A stretch of DNA of 64,000 nucleotides, taken from positions 1-64,000 of the forward strand of contig CAWIKW010000005.1 in the NCBI GenBank assembly GCA_963836785.1, in the 5' to 3' direction. The position numbers and the translations under genes are program-made. Positions 1-8,126 of the stretch are shown piece after piece. This DNA is from DASQPR01 sp963836785. Its GTDB lineage: Bacteria > Actinomycetota > Actinomycetes > Mycobacteriales > Micromonosporaceae. How positions within the stretch are numbered: the first letter of the stretch is position 1; every line of letters starts with the position of its first letter. The notes beneath the pieces are model-generated. The model was not told the DNA's origin, made no database searches, and saw only the letters and a program-made list of their open reading frames with translations.

Positions 1-348
1 CACGACCCCGCGGCGGTGCATCCTCGCGACGACCCGCGCCAGATCGAGCGCGACATGGCAAAACTGCGAGATATCCAGCGGCATCGTGTCGCGGGCCACG
101 CAGACGCCGTCGACATCCTCCAAGACAATCGATCCAGGTCGCGATGGCGCCGCCAGCTGCACGACTCCATCAACGCCATCGAGCCGCTCCAGCATCGCCG
201 ACTCATGGCGAAGCCGATCCGCCGCGCCCGGGCCGCGCGGCTCCTTACGGATGACGGTACGGCCATCCAGATGCTCACGCGTGACGCGGGTTCGATCGCT
301 CTCATGAACGACCTCCACTCCCGCGCGGAACGGATCCTTCGTCGGCAT
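1..348 (-). CDS. N-terminus of a multidomain protein kinase/ATPase/sensor (partial)
   Basis: This is an open frame of 116 codons that begins at an ATG and runs off the left edge. It starts one base after the stop of the upstream histidine kinase gene, so the two are almost certainly co-transcribed. The visible part reads like the small lobe of a Ser/Thr kinase fold: a beta hairpin with R-T-R-V, a VIRKE strand carrying the likely ATP-binding lysine, a RHESAMLERL helix, a hinge strand IVLEDVDG, and an RMHRRGVV run that would lead into the HxD catalytic loop beyond the edge. In established families this pattern belongs to large sensor proteins with an N-terminal kinase domain, an AAA ATPase, a GAF domain and a histidine kinase. 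The later domains are not visible here, so that identity is inferred. Confidence 0.7.
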   Translation of the reverse strand, partial: MPTKDPFRAGVEVVHESDRTRVTREHLDGRTVIRKEPRGPGAADRLRHESAMLERLDGVDGVVQLAAPSRPGSIVLEDVDGVCVARDTMPLDISQFCHVALDLARVVARMHRRGVV

Positions 349-349
349 G

Positions 350-1945
350 TCAACGGCCATCGACAGGGACCTCCGCGATGATTGCGGTGCCGGCGCCGGG
401 CGGGCTGACCATCGTGATCGTCCCGCCGAGGGCGGCCACCCGATCTCGCAGTCCAACCAGACCCGATCCGCGTGGCCCATCGCCGCCGACGCCGTCGTCG
501 CGTACGTCCACGCGGAGGCTTCGGTCGGTCAGCTCCACGCCAACCCGTACCGTCGACATTGGCGCGTGCTTGACGGCGTCCGCCAGTCCTTCCGACACGA
601 TGTAGAACGCGGCGACTTCCACCGGGTCAGGCAATCGCCTGTCGACGTTCAGTTCGAGTTCGACCGGGACGTTGCTTCGGTTGCAGATCATCCGGAGCGC
701 CGGTGCGAGGCCGCCCTGGGACAGGATGCTCGGATGCAGGTCACGGGCCATCCCCTGCAGCTCGTGGAAGACCTCCTGCAGTTGCTTCGCGGCCTGTGAC
801 AGGGCCGATCCGAGCTCGTCCGAGCCGCGCGGCAGCAGCGCCTGCGCGGTGCGCAATGTCAACGCGATCGATGCGAGATGCTGCTGTACGCCGTCGTGCA
901 GTTCGCGGCCGAGCCGGCGGCGGGTTTCGTCGGCTGCCACCACCGCACGCGACCGCGACGCGGCGAGTTCGTCGCGAACCTGCGCGTTCGAGATGGCCGT
1001 CGCTGCGAGTCTCGTGAATCCGGATATGCGTTGCTCGGTGTCCTTCGGCATTGGGGTGGGCCGAGTCGTGCCTGTGATCACGGCGCCCCAAAGCCCGCCG
1101 TCGACGACGATCGGTATCGCCACTGTAGAGCGGATGGCCCTGCGCACGGTGTCGGTCGTCGCTTTGCCCCCGTGCGCGGGGTCGGATACGCGCGTCGGTT
1201 CGTCCGCTCGCGCCGGTTCGTCCGCTCGCGCCGGCTCGCCGGTACGCAGCACGATCGCGGAAGCCTCGTGGTCGTACGGTGCATGGAGTGTGCCGACCCG
1301 AGTGCCGGGGGATCGGGATCCCCAGACGGCCACCATGCGTGCTACGCCGGCCGGCTCATACCGGATCACCTGCGCGAAGTCCGCGTCGGCCAGCCGCCCT
1401 GCCTCTGCCGCCACCGCGGTGAACGTTTCGTTCTGCGGTACGCCGTTGGCGACGAGAATCGCTACGCGTCGTAGCGCGCCCTGCTCGTCCAGCAGCAACT
1501 GAAGCTGGTTGCGAGCGGCGCGCTCGTCGTCGAGCACGCGCAGGGTGCGCATGGTCATCGACGTGGCGCGCGCCATGCCGCGCAGCAGGCTCATCTCGTC
1601 ACGGCCCACCTCGCCGGTTCCGGATCGGGCGAGCACGAGCTTCGCGTCGTCGGGGTGATCCAGCGAGACCCGGACCGCCGTGCATCGCCCGGCCCCCGGG
1701 ACGGGCACGTCATGGCCGGTGTCGTACGCGACGGCACGCAGATCCGCGATCGGCACTTCCCCTGCGGGATAACCGATCGATGCGACAACCTGTCCCGCCG
1801 ACAGGATCGCCGCGACCTCGGCGTCCAAAGCCTCGGCGGCGCGCTCCACCGCGCCGAGCGCGGCCGATTCCTCGGTCTCGAAAGCCGCGACGACTTCGAG
1901 GAATTCGGCGAGCTGCCAGGTAGCCCAGGCGGATGGACGGGCCAT
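350..1945 (-). CDS. Cytoplasmic double-GAF sensor histidine kinase (NarL-partner type)
   Basis: A 531-residue cytoplasmic sensor kinase without membrane segments. An N-terminal GAF-like region (about 15-130) is followed by a second GAF (about 150-310), a HisKA_3 dimerisation helix with the phospho-acceptor motif ELHDGVQQ (His350), and a C-terminal HATPase domain with DDGVGG and GLVGLRDR. The family phosphorylates NarL/LuxR-type regulators. I chose the ATG at 1945 because it directly follows the FIST stop codon; a TTG three codons upstream would overlap that gene. Oddities: the N box reads GLADAVKHA, with Asp456 where the Mg-binding Asn is normal, so ATP handling may be altered. The second GAF also holds a repeated ARADEP peptide. 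It is paralogous to the kinase at 3833-5740, sharing the LxxEQxALRRVAxLVA linker. Confidence 0.88.
   Translation of the reverse strand: MARPSAWATWQLAEFLEVVAAFETEESAALGAVERAAEALDAEVAAILSAGQVVASIGYPAGEVPIADLRAVAYDTGHDVPVPGAGRCTAVRVSLDHPDDAKLVLARSGTGEVGRDEMSLLRGMARATSMTMRTLRVLDDERAARNQLQLLLDEQGALRRVAILVANGVPQNETFTAVAAEAGRLADADFAQVIRYEPAGVARMVAVWGSRSPGTRVGTLHAPYDHEASAIVLRTGEPARADEPARADEPTRVSDPAHGGKATTDTVRRAIRSTVAIPIVVDGGLWGAVITGTTRPTPMPKDTEQRISGFTRLAATAISNAQVRDELAASRSRAVVAADETRRRLGRELHDGVQQHLASIALTLRTAQALLPRGSDELGSALSQAAKQLQEVFHELQGMARDLHPSILSQGGLAPALRMICNRSNVPVELELNVDRRLPDPVEVAAFYIVSEGLADAVKHAPMSTVRVGVELTDRSLRVDVRDDGVGGDGPRGSGLVGLRDRVAALGGTITMVSPPGAGTAIIAEVPVDGR
1197..1232. repeat. 18-bp tandem duplication inside the GAF kinase gene
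   Basis: Two exact 18-bp units (1197-1214 and 1215-1232) lie in frame in the histidine kinase and encode a repeated ARADEP hexapeptide; a third degraded copy follows. The stretch sits in a probable surface loop of the second GAF domain, so the length change is likely tolerated. Confidence 0.85.
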
Positions 1946-1946
1946 G

Positions 1947-3110
1947 TCAAGCAACCGATAGGACGACGAGAGTCTGGTTGTGGAAGCCGCTCATGCCCGA
2001 CTTACGCGCGATCTCGCCGTAGGTGTAAAAACCTGCGACGGGCGCGCCCCGAGCGATAGCGGCGATGCGGTCGATCTCGGCCTTGATCCCCTGCTCGCCG
2101 AGCACTCCGCGCCGGGCTATGCAGTCGAATGCGAGTAAACCCCGGGGCGGGTTTCCGTCTAGACCAGCGAGCGAGTCCAGGCAGGCGGCGTCGGTAGCCG
2201 CCAGCACCGACTCGGCGTCTCCGTCCATGATCCAGACGAGGCCACCCTGCGGAACCTCCGCCGCACAGCGCAGCGCACGTTCGGTGAAGTCGCCACCGGT
2301 GATAAAGCGGATCTGCTCTTCACCGTCGCGCCGGCTGAGGCCCAACGGGTGTCGCAGCGCTGTCCGGGCCAGCTCCTCCTGGCTCACCGGAGTGCAGTCC
2401 GCATGGTTGAGCCGGTCCAGATACACGTCGAGGGCAGGCTCGTCGTCGAGCTCGTACACCCGATTATCGCCACTGCGGGTCGCCAGCATCGGTTCGCCGA
2501 GCTTGCGCCAGCCGTGTCGTACGCCGATGCCGAGCGGTGCGTCAGACGTCAGTCCCGCCGCCACCACGGAGTCGGTGACGACCTCGTCGCCGTACATCTG
2601 GAACGTCCGGGTCATCTTGAGGTCATCGCCGGCGCAGCCACCCACCAGCGGTACGCCGGCGCCGAGTACGGCGTAAGCGCCCCGGACAACCTCCTGCTGG
2701 TTGCCGGCCAGACCGTCGGTGAGGAGTAGTAGGACGCGATGCGGCCGGTCGTCGGCGCTTGACAGACAACCCGCGACGTACTCGCCAGCAGCCCTGAGGT
2801 TGCGCGAGGCGTCCCGAGCGATCGCCGTGCTGACGGAGAAGCCGTTCCCACCGAACGCGGCCACCAGCACGCCGGCGTCGTCCGGGCCGTTTGTACCGAT
2901 CTCGCCCGCCGTCGAGCATCCGATCAGCGGTGCGCCGCCCGAGCGGCGGTCGATCTGACGGACCGTCTCCACCAGGTCGAGAGACTCGGAGCAGAAGACG
3001 ATGAGGAGTCTTGGGTCCGAGCCGACCAGCGCCTGGTCTGCGGCGCGGCGGCCCGGTTCGGCATCGGATCCGCTAGCCTGGCCGACCGCGAACCATCGAG
3101 ACGTTCTCAT
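1947..3110 (-). CDS. FIST domain sensory protein
   Basis: A 387-residue protein with FIST N and FIST C domains. Visible hallmarks are LLIVFCSES, the GCSTAGEI motif near residue 65, the VGGCAGDD motif in the middle of FIST N, and a C-terminal half ending in GFYTYGEI and LVVLSVA. FIST proteins are predicted small-ligand sensors, often suggested to bind amino acids, and commonly lie next to chemotaxis or kinase genes. The long open frame continues upstream, but the ATG at 3110 has a good Shine-Dalgarno (GAGGTGG) and starts the conserved MRTSRWFAVG. It precedes the double-GAF kinase with abutting ends, so the FIST protein may feed a signal into that kinase (inference). Confidence 0.9.
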   Translation of the reverse strand: MRTSRWFAVGQASGSDAEPGRRAADQALVGSDPRLLIVFCSESLDLVETVRQIDRRSGGAPLIGCSTAGEIGTNGPDDAGVLVAAFGGNGFSVSTAIARDASRNLRAAGEYVAGCLSSADDRPHRVLLLLTDGLAGNQQEVVRGAYAVLGAGVPLVGGCAGDDLKMTRTFQMYGDEVVTDSVVAAGLTSDAPLGIGVRHGWRKLGEPMLATRSGDNRVYELDDEPALDVYLDRLNHADCTPVSQEELARTALRHPLGLSRRDGEEQIRFITGGDFTERALRCAAEVPQGGLVWIMDGDAESVLAATDAACLDSLAGLDGNPPRGLLAFDCIARRGVLGEQGIKAEIDRIAAIARGAPVAGFYTYGEIARKSGMSGFHNQTLVVLSVA

Positions 3111-3153
3111 GAACACCACCTCGAGCGAGGTAATACGGTGCGTGCTGACGGTG

Positions 3154-3531
3154 CTACAAGACGTAGCTGATCGTGTGAGCGCTGTTGCTGGCGAACCCGC
3201 GGTGGGCGCCGGCGCCTTGGCTTGGCAGGTCGAGCGCCCGGTTCGCGGGTGTGTCACGGTAAGCCGCAGCGACGGCATGGGTGGCCCATCGCATTCGGGC
3301 GGTCGCCGCCTCCGGGTGATCGCCGAACTCCTGGGCAACCCTGGCGATGCACAGCCCCACGCCGAGCGCGCGGAGGGAGCTGTCGATCGCCGCGCGGACG
3401 TCCCCGGGAGTGGGGTGCTCTGACGACTGCAGATGCGAGGCAAATAGGGCTTCGCTGAGGATGGTCGGTGCGGATGGGAACCCCGCGGTCCAGGGACTAA
3501 CCGGCGGCTGAGTCGGGCTCGTTGTTCTCAT
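3154..3531 (-). CDS. Small conserved hypothetical protein upstream of the FIST gene
   Basis: A 125-residue protein I do not recognise. The ATG at 3531 has a strong ribosome site (AGGAAGG, 7 bases away). The first 35 residues are Pro/Ser-rich. The middle is a predicted helical segment beginning DVRAAIDSSLRALG and including CIARVAQEFGDHPEAA. The tail is Gly/Ala-rich. There are no membrane segments, signal peptide or cysteine motif. It lies 43 bp before the FIST gene and reads the same way, so it is probably the first gene of the small gene-FIST-histidine kinase-kinase/ATPase transcript. Its role is unknown. Confidence 0.6.
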   Translation of the reverse strand: MRTTSPTQPPVSPWTAGFPSAPTILSEALFASHLQSSEHPTPGDVRAAIDSSLRALGVGLCIARVAQEFGDHPEAATARMRWATHAVAAAYRDTPANRALDLPSQGAGAHRGFASNSAHTISYVL

Positions 3532-3749
3532 GATCGTGCCTTCCTGAGACAGAGCGTGCCGTCCCGAGGGCGTGCCGTCCTGACCGGGCGGCCCGGGAGC
3601 GTTCCGGGGCCGGGCGCTGCTTTCGTGTCCACGTGCCGCATCTAGCACCCCCAGGTCTGTTGACCTCGTCGTAGTTCTTAAGCATTGCCGCTCCGCGGCA
3701 CCGATGTCGTCCACGCCAGCGGCCATTCGGGCTTACCGCCAACCGGCAT

Positions 3750-3779
3750 CCGGCTATACCGGCTAGCCGGTATAGCCGG
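3750..3779. promoter_or_regulatory. 30-bp perfect palindrome in the 3532-3832 intergenic gap
   Basis: Positions 3750-3779 are a perfect inverted repeat. Each arm is itself built from two CCGG-flanked blocks, with a CTAG centre. It lies 53 bp beyond the stop of the kinase gene at 3833 and about 220 bp before the small gene at 3531. No T-run follows, so an operator or a factor-assisted terminator are both possible. The rest of the 301-bp gap holds no credible gene; an in-frame extension of the small gene lacks a ribosome site. Confidence 0.7.
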
Positions 3780-3832
3780 TCACTGGAGAGCCGGAGTTGC
3801 CCACACCGAGCCGCTCTAAGACCGCACGGGCG

Positions 3833-5740
3833 TCAGGTCGCGTCGTCCGCCGTCGTGAGGGGCAGCCACACCTGTACGGTCGTGCCCTCGCCCGGCGGAC
3901 TGAGTACGGTGATCGTCCCGCCCAGCGCCTCGACGCGGTCGGTGAGTCCGGTCAACCCGGTTCCGCGGGCCGGATCGGCCCCGCCGGCGCCATCGTCGCG
4001 CACGGTCAGCCGCAGGCGTCCATCCGCAACGCCGGCATTGATCCATATCGCCGTCGGTTGCGCGTATTTCGCGACGTTGGTGAGCGCCTCTGCTACCACG
4101 TAATAGGACGCGATCTCGACCTGGTCCGGAAGTCGGCCATCGATATCTATGTCGATCTCGACGGGGACTGGCGATCGCCTGGCCAGCGCCTTGAGCGCGG
4201 GCCCCAGACCGCCCTTTGCCAGCAGTGCCGGGTGGATACCGCGGGAGATCTCCCGCAGGTCGTCCAGCGCGGCGACTAATCCGTCGCCGATGTCGGCCAG
4301 CTCCGTTCCCAGCTCGGGGGCGTTGTTGGGGATGCTCGCCTGCGCGTTGCGCAGGTCCAGCGTGAGCGACACAAGCCGCTGCTGGGTGCCGTCGTGCAGG
4401 TCACGTTCGATGCGGCGGCGGATGTCGTCGGTGGCCGCGACCACGCGTGCTCGCGACGCCGTAAGGTCGGCCCGCGCCTGCGTGTTGGCGATCGCGGTGC
4501 CAACGAGGTCGGTGAAGTTGGCCAGGCGCAACTCGGTGCCCGAAGCCAGCGGCTCGTTGGCCATGGAGTACGCGACCATCGCGCCCCACAGCCGCCCCTC
4601 CACCGTGACCGGCGCGCCAACGGCGGAGTCGACGCCGTGCTCATGGAGGACCGCCGCAAGGGGTCCGGGAGCGTCCGCGAAGCTGTCGATCCGCACCGGC
4701 TGCCCGCTACCGCGCACCAGCGCGGCGACGTTGCGTCCCTCCAGGGTGACCCTCGTGCCAGCCGGGATAACGGTCTCCTCGCCCGAACTGGCGACGACGG
4801 TCGCCGTCTCGTCGGCCTCGTAGCGCATCAAGCGGGTGGCGTCGACGCCGAGCAGGCGGGCCACCTCCTCGTTGACCGCGGGGAAGACGTCCTCGGGCGG
4901 GGTTGCCTGAGCGACAAGAGTCGCAACCCGGCGCAGAGCGGCCTGCTCCGCCAGGAGCTGGGCGAGGTCCGACTGGCTGCGCTGCAGCGAGCTGCCCATG
5001 CTGTTGAAGGCCCGCTCGAGCACGCCAATCTCAGCGACTCCGGTCGTCGGCATGCGGGTTGATAGATCGCCGGTCGCGAGCTGTTGAGCCATTGCGGACG
5101 CCTGGCGGACCGGCCGTACGATCGTCCGGGTCAGGTAGCTGGCGAAGAAACCAATGAGCACCACGGACCCGGCGAGTCCGGCTAGCGCGGCGGCCGTCGC
5201 CCGGGTGGCGTTCGCGCGCGCGCGATCTTCGCGCTCCGCACCGAGTCGTTGCTCGGTCGACTCCAGGGCGGTGAAGTTGCGCCGGATATCGTCGAGCAGT
5301 GCTCTGCCTTCGTCGGCCGTTGCCACGCTACGTGCGGCGGGATCGCCGGAGCGTGCTTCGGCGGTAAGCGGGATGGCGTAGTTCCGGATATACGCTTCGC
5401 CCTTGCTTTGGATCGCTCGCGCCGTTCTGTTCTGCACGGAGACCTTGGTGAGGTCGACGAGTCGGCTGCTGGCCTGTGGAAAATCCGCCTCGGCATCGAG
5501 CGCCGGATCGAGGAACCGCTGTTCGTTGGTCAGGATGTAGCCGCGGGTGCCGGTCTCGACATCGACGAGAAGTCGCTCCAGCTGACTCGCGGTGACCAGG
5601 ACTTGCTGGGAATGGCGAGACAGTTGAGCCGATTTGCGCTGGTCGGCGATTGCCAGCAACAGGATGACAAAAGCGCCGCTCGTCAAGAACGCGAGCAGCG
5701 CGCTCGCGATGATCATGCGGCGGGTCAGACCGCCGCGCAT
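3833..5740 (-). CDS. Membrane sensor histidine kinase (CHASE3-HAMP-GAF-HisKA_3-HATPase)
   Basis: A 635-residue membrane kinase. Domain order: a first membrane helix (about 7-30); a CHASE3-type extracellular four-helix sensor (about 35-180, with VETGTRGYILTNEQRFLDP); a second membrane helix (about 183-205); HAMP; GAF (about 275-430); HisKA_3 with DLHDGTQQ (His449); and HATPase with LTNVAKYA (Asn555), DDGAGG and GLTGLTDR. All catalytic boxes look intact, unlike its paralogue at 350-1945. The ATG at 5740 is preferred over a TTG five codons upstream and is preceded by GGGGCAGG. It diverges from the response regulator at 5821 across 80 bp, so the pair is a plausible two-component system. Confidence 0.92.
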   Translation of the reverse strand: MRGGLTRRMIIASALLAFLTSGAFVILLLAIADQRKSAQLSRHSQQVLVTASQLERLLVDVETGTRGYILTNEQRFLDPALDAEADFPQASSRLVDLTKVSVQNRTARAIQSKGEAYIRNYAIPLTAEARSGDPAARSVATADEGRALLDDIRRNFTALESTEQRLGAEREDRARANATRATAAALAGLAGSVVLIGFFASYLTRTIVRPVRQASAMAQQLATGDLSTRMPTTGVAEIGVLERAFNSMGSSLQRSQSDLAQLLAEQAALRRVATLVAQATPPEDVFPAVNEEVARLLGVDATRLMRYEADETATVVASSGEETVIPAGTRVTLEGRNVAALVRGSGQPVRIDSFADAPGPLAAVLHEHGVDSAVGAPVTVEGRLWGAMVAYSMANEPLASGTELRLANFTDLVGTAIANTQARADLTASRARVVAATDDIRRRIERDLHDGTQQRLVSLTLDLRNAQASIPNNAPELGTELADIGDGLVAALDDLREISRGIHPALLAKGGLGPALKALARRSPVPVEIDIDIDGRLPDQVEIASYYVVAEALTNVAKYAQPTAIWINAGVADGRLRLTVRDDGAGGADPARGTGLTGLTDRVEALGGTITVLSPPGEGTTVQVWLPLTTADDAT

Positions 5741-5820
5741 GATGACCTGCCCCAACCCGACCGCGACTCACCCCGACGCAGGCGTCGAACCGTTACGGTT
5801 GCGTGGAGGTGGGCAAGCGG

Positions 5821-6510
5821 ATGCAGGACGTGACGCAAAGCCAGCAGGGCCCCTCCGCGGTTCGGATGCGGGTCGTGATCGCGGACGACGACGTACTGCT
5901 CCGTGAGGGTGTCGCTAGCCTCCTTGAGCGCCACAACTTCGCCGTGATCGGACAGGCCGGTGACGCCGCGGAGCTGCTCGAACTGGTCCGTGAGCACGCT
6001 CCCGACCTGGTCATCGTCGACATCAGGATGCCACCGACGCACACGTCGGAAGGGCTCGAGGCGGCTCGCGCGATCCGGGAGGAGTCTCCGCGTACCGCGA
6101 TCCTGCTGCTCTCCGCCCACGTCGAGATCGAACATGCAATGGAGCTGTTGGCCAGCGGCGACCGGGTGGGCTATCTGCTGAAGAGTCGCGTGACCGACGT
6201 CGAAGAGTTCACCGAGACGCTGAACCGGGTCGCCAGATCCGGCGCCGCGGTCGATCCCGTGCTGGTGCATGAGCTTATTGCGGCCCGTCGGCGGGACGAT
6301 CCATTGGCCGCGCTGAGTCCGCGCGAACGTGAGGTGCTCGCGCTGATGGCCGAGGGGCGTTCGAACACGGGAATCGCCCGCCAGCTCTGGGTTACGGAAG
6401 GGACTGTCGAGAAGCACGTGCACAGCATCCTGACCAAGCTGACGCTCCCCGAGACCGACGATGATCACCGGCGGGTGTTAGCCGTGATCACATTTCTCGA
6501 GGCGCGTTAG
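5821..6510 (+). CDS. NarL/FixJ-family response regulator
   Basis: A 229-residue regulator with an N-terminal receiver domain (VVIADDD acidic pocket, phospho-acceptor Asp67 in VIVDIRMPP, LLLSAH switch and KSR lysine) and a C-terminal LuxR-type HTH (LSPREREVLALMAEG through TEGTVEKHVHSIL). It should bind DNA when phosphorylated. The ATG at 5821 follows GGAGGTGGG at a suitable distance; a GTG at 5803 overlaps that site, and an ATG at 5866 would trim the protein to the receiver core. It is transcribed divergently from the CHASE3 kinase, its likely partner. Its 3' end overlaps the convergent gene at 6488 by 23 bp. Confidence 0.93.
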   Translation: MQDVTQSQQGPSAVRMRVVIADDDVLLREGVASLLERHNFAVIGQAGDAAELLELVREHAPDLVIVDIRMPPTHTSEGLEAARAIREESPRTAILLLSAHVEIEHAMELLASGDRVGYLLKSRVTDVEEFTETLNRVARSGAAVDPVLVHELIAARRRDDPLAALSPREREVLALMAEGRSNTGIARQLWVTEGTVEKHVHSILTKLTLPETDDDHRRVLAVITFLEAR

Positions 6511-6901
6511 CTTCCGGCTCCGACATGCCATTGTCGCAGATCAGGCTGTGGATGGCGCTCGCTGACAGGGACGACTTTCCCAGGAATCCGGCCGCGGGGC
6601 TGGCCGCGATGAGCTCCTCGAAGTCCTGCTCGCTGTGGCTGGAGATCAGGATGATCGTGGGCTTGCCGTCACCGAGATCCGAGGCGTTACGGTCGATGTG
6701 TCGTACGAGATCGAAGCCGCTGTCCGGGCCGAGATCTATGTCTACGAGCACAAGATCTGGTCGCAGCTCGTCGGCTCGTCGAATGGCTTCGGCGCTTGTC
6801 GAAGCGACGCCGACGACTTCGATGCCCTCGCGCTCAAGCAGCCCTCGGGCGGCCTTGAGAAACGGGGCGCTGTCATCGACGATCAAGCAGCGCAAGCTCA
6901 T
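6488..6901 (-). CDS. Single-domain response regulator (CheY-like)
   Basis: A 137-residue stand-alone receiver domain with no output domain. It has the CLIVDDS acidic pair, phospho-acceptor Asp54 in LVLVDIDLG, the IILISSHS switch strand and the GFLGKSSL lysine. The C-terminal 20 residues are a short tail. Single-domain regulators act as phosphate sinks, in phosphorelays, or by protein contact. It converges on the NarL-type regulator and overlaps it by 23 bp at the 3' ends, so the two transcripts are antisense there. Two orphan-like kinases nearby are possible donors. The gap 6902-7104 holds no clear gene. Confidence 0.9.
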   Translation of the reverse strand: MSLRCLIVDDSAPFLKAARGLLEREGIEVVGVASTSAEAIRRADELRPDLVLVDIDLGPDSGFDLVRHIDRNASDLGDGKPTIILISSHSEQDFEELIAASPAAGFLGKSSLSASAIHSLICDNGMSEPEANAPREM

Positions 6902-7104
6902 ACGGTCAAGAATGGCGGCTTGCCGCAGTGCTTCGCATTACGGCTAGCCCTAAGCTTCAGGCGATACGGCCGGCCCTCACCTGGGGGCCGAAGGCCCGCC
7001 AACTCGACATCCGTAAGTCACCCGTGCGACTCGCAGCCAGACCAGTGTGTGGCACGGAGGACGCCACGGTGGGGGATGGCCGCCACCGACCAGCCACGCG
7101 ACTG

Positions 7105-8013
7105 CTACGGGTAGCGGGCGCCATTGACTGTGACCCGCAGCGCGTACACGCTGGTCCCCGCGGTGACGAAGAGCTGATTGCGCTTGGGCCCGCCGAAGGT
7201 GAGGTTGGCGACCGATTCGGGCAGCAGCAGCTTGCCGATGAGGGTGCCGTCCGTATCGAAGCAGTGCACGCCGTCCCAGGCGGCGGCCCAGACGCGTCCG
7301 GCGTCGTCCAACCGGAGGCCGTCGAAGCGTCCGTTGTTGCATTCGGCGAAGATCTTCCCGCCGGTCAGGGCGCCCTCGCTGGTGACGTCGAAGACGCGGA
7401 TGTGGCTCGGTTCCTGCCGGGTGTCGGCGATGTACAGCCGTCGCTCGTCGGGTGCGAAGGCGAGGCCGTTGGGTCGGCAGAAGTCGTCGGCGACCACTCG
7501 TAGATCACCGGTGGCTGGGTCGAGGCGGAATACGTAGCAGGCGCCGCCGAACTCGCTGTCGGCCTTGTTGCCCTCGTAGTCGCTGAAGATGCCGTAGATC
7601 GGGTCGGTGAACCAGATCGTGCCGTCGGCGCGGACGACCACATCGTTGGGGCTGTTGAGCCGCGTGCCCTGATACCGGTCGGCCAGCACCGTGACGCTGC
7701 CGTCGTGTTCGGTGCGAGTGACGCGCCGGTTGCCCTGCTCGCAGGTGATGAGCCGGCCCTGCCGGTCGATGGTGTTGCCGTTGGCGTACCCGGAGCAGTG
7801 GCGGAATATGCCAACGGCGCCGGTGGTCTCGTCCCAGCGCAGGAGCCGGTCGTTGGGAATGTCGCTCCACACCAGGTAGCGCCCGGCCGGGAAGTATGCC
7901 GGGCCTTCGGTCTTGCGGGAGGCGTTGTGCAGCCGTTCGAGGACGAAGTCGCCGTTGATGTACTGGAAGCGTTCGTCGAGCATCTGGAACCGGGCGGGGA
8001 TGGTCTCGGTCAT
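7105..8013 (-). CDS. SMP-30/gluconolactonase family protein
   Basis: A 302-residue six-bladed beta-propeller lactonase. Family marks are TEGPAYFPAGRYLVWSDIP near the start (metal-binding Glu), the NSPNDVVVRADGTIWFTDP blade, a FCRPNGLAFAPDE blade (Asn) and a terminal FDGLRLDDAGRVWAA blade (Asp). Members hydrolyse sugar lactones or similar esters with a divalent metal. The ATG at 8013 is preceded by GGAG and starts the conserved part; the frame runs 45 codons further upstream, but that extension runs into the divergent control region. It is divergent from an Lrp/AsnC regulator that probably controls it. Confidence 0.9.
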   Translation of the reverse strand: MTETIPARFQMLDERFQYINGDFVLERLHNASRKTEGPAYFPAGRYLVWSDIPNDRLLRWDETTGAVGIFRHCSGYANGNTIDRQGRLITCEQGNRRVTRTEHDGSVTVLADRYQGTRLNSPNDVVVRADGTIWFTDPIYGIFSDYEGNKADSEFGGACYVFRLDPATGDLRVVADDFCRPNGLAFAPDERRLYIADTRQEPSHIRVFDVTSEGALTGGKIFAECNNGRFDGLRLDDAGRVWAAAWDGVHCFDTDGTLIGKLLLPESVANLTFGGPKRNQLFVTAGTSVYALRVTVNGARYP

Positions 8014-8044
8014 CAAAAGACTCCGCGTCGTGAGGAGATTGGCG

Positions 8045-8070
8045 TTTGGCCGAATGCTAGCATCGCCAAA
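8045..8070. promoter_or_regulatory. Probable Lrp-type operator between the lactonase and its regulator
   Basis: A perfect 10-bp palindrome (8054-8063) is flanked by TTTGGC (8045-8050) and GCCAAA (8065-8070), giving an imperfect 26-bp dyad. It sits in the divergent control region and covers the first base of the most upstream possible ATG of the regulator gene, which argues for a downstream start. Lrp/AsnC proteins typically bind such A/T-centred dyads. Confidence 0.5.
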
Positions 8071-8126
8071 TGCTGTATGGTCAACAGGCGAGTCAGCGAA
8101 ATCACGTTCTAGCTTGGGGTTTTTCA

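Noticed and set aside
8070..8126. N-terminal extension of the Lrp regulator from the ATG at 8070
   Set aside because: It overlaps the operator-like dyad and gives residues with no family similarity.
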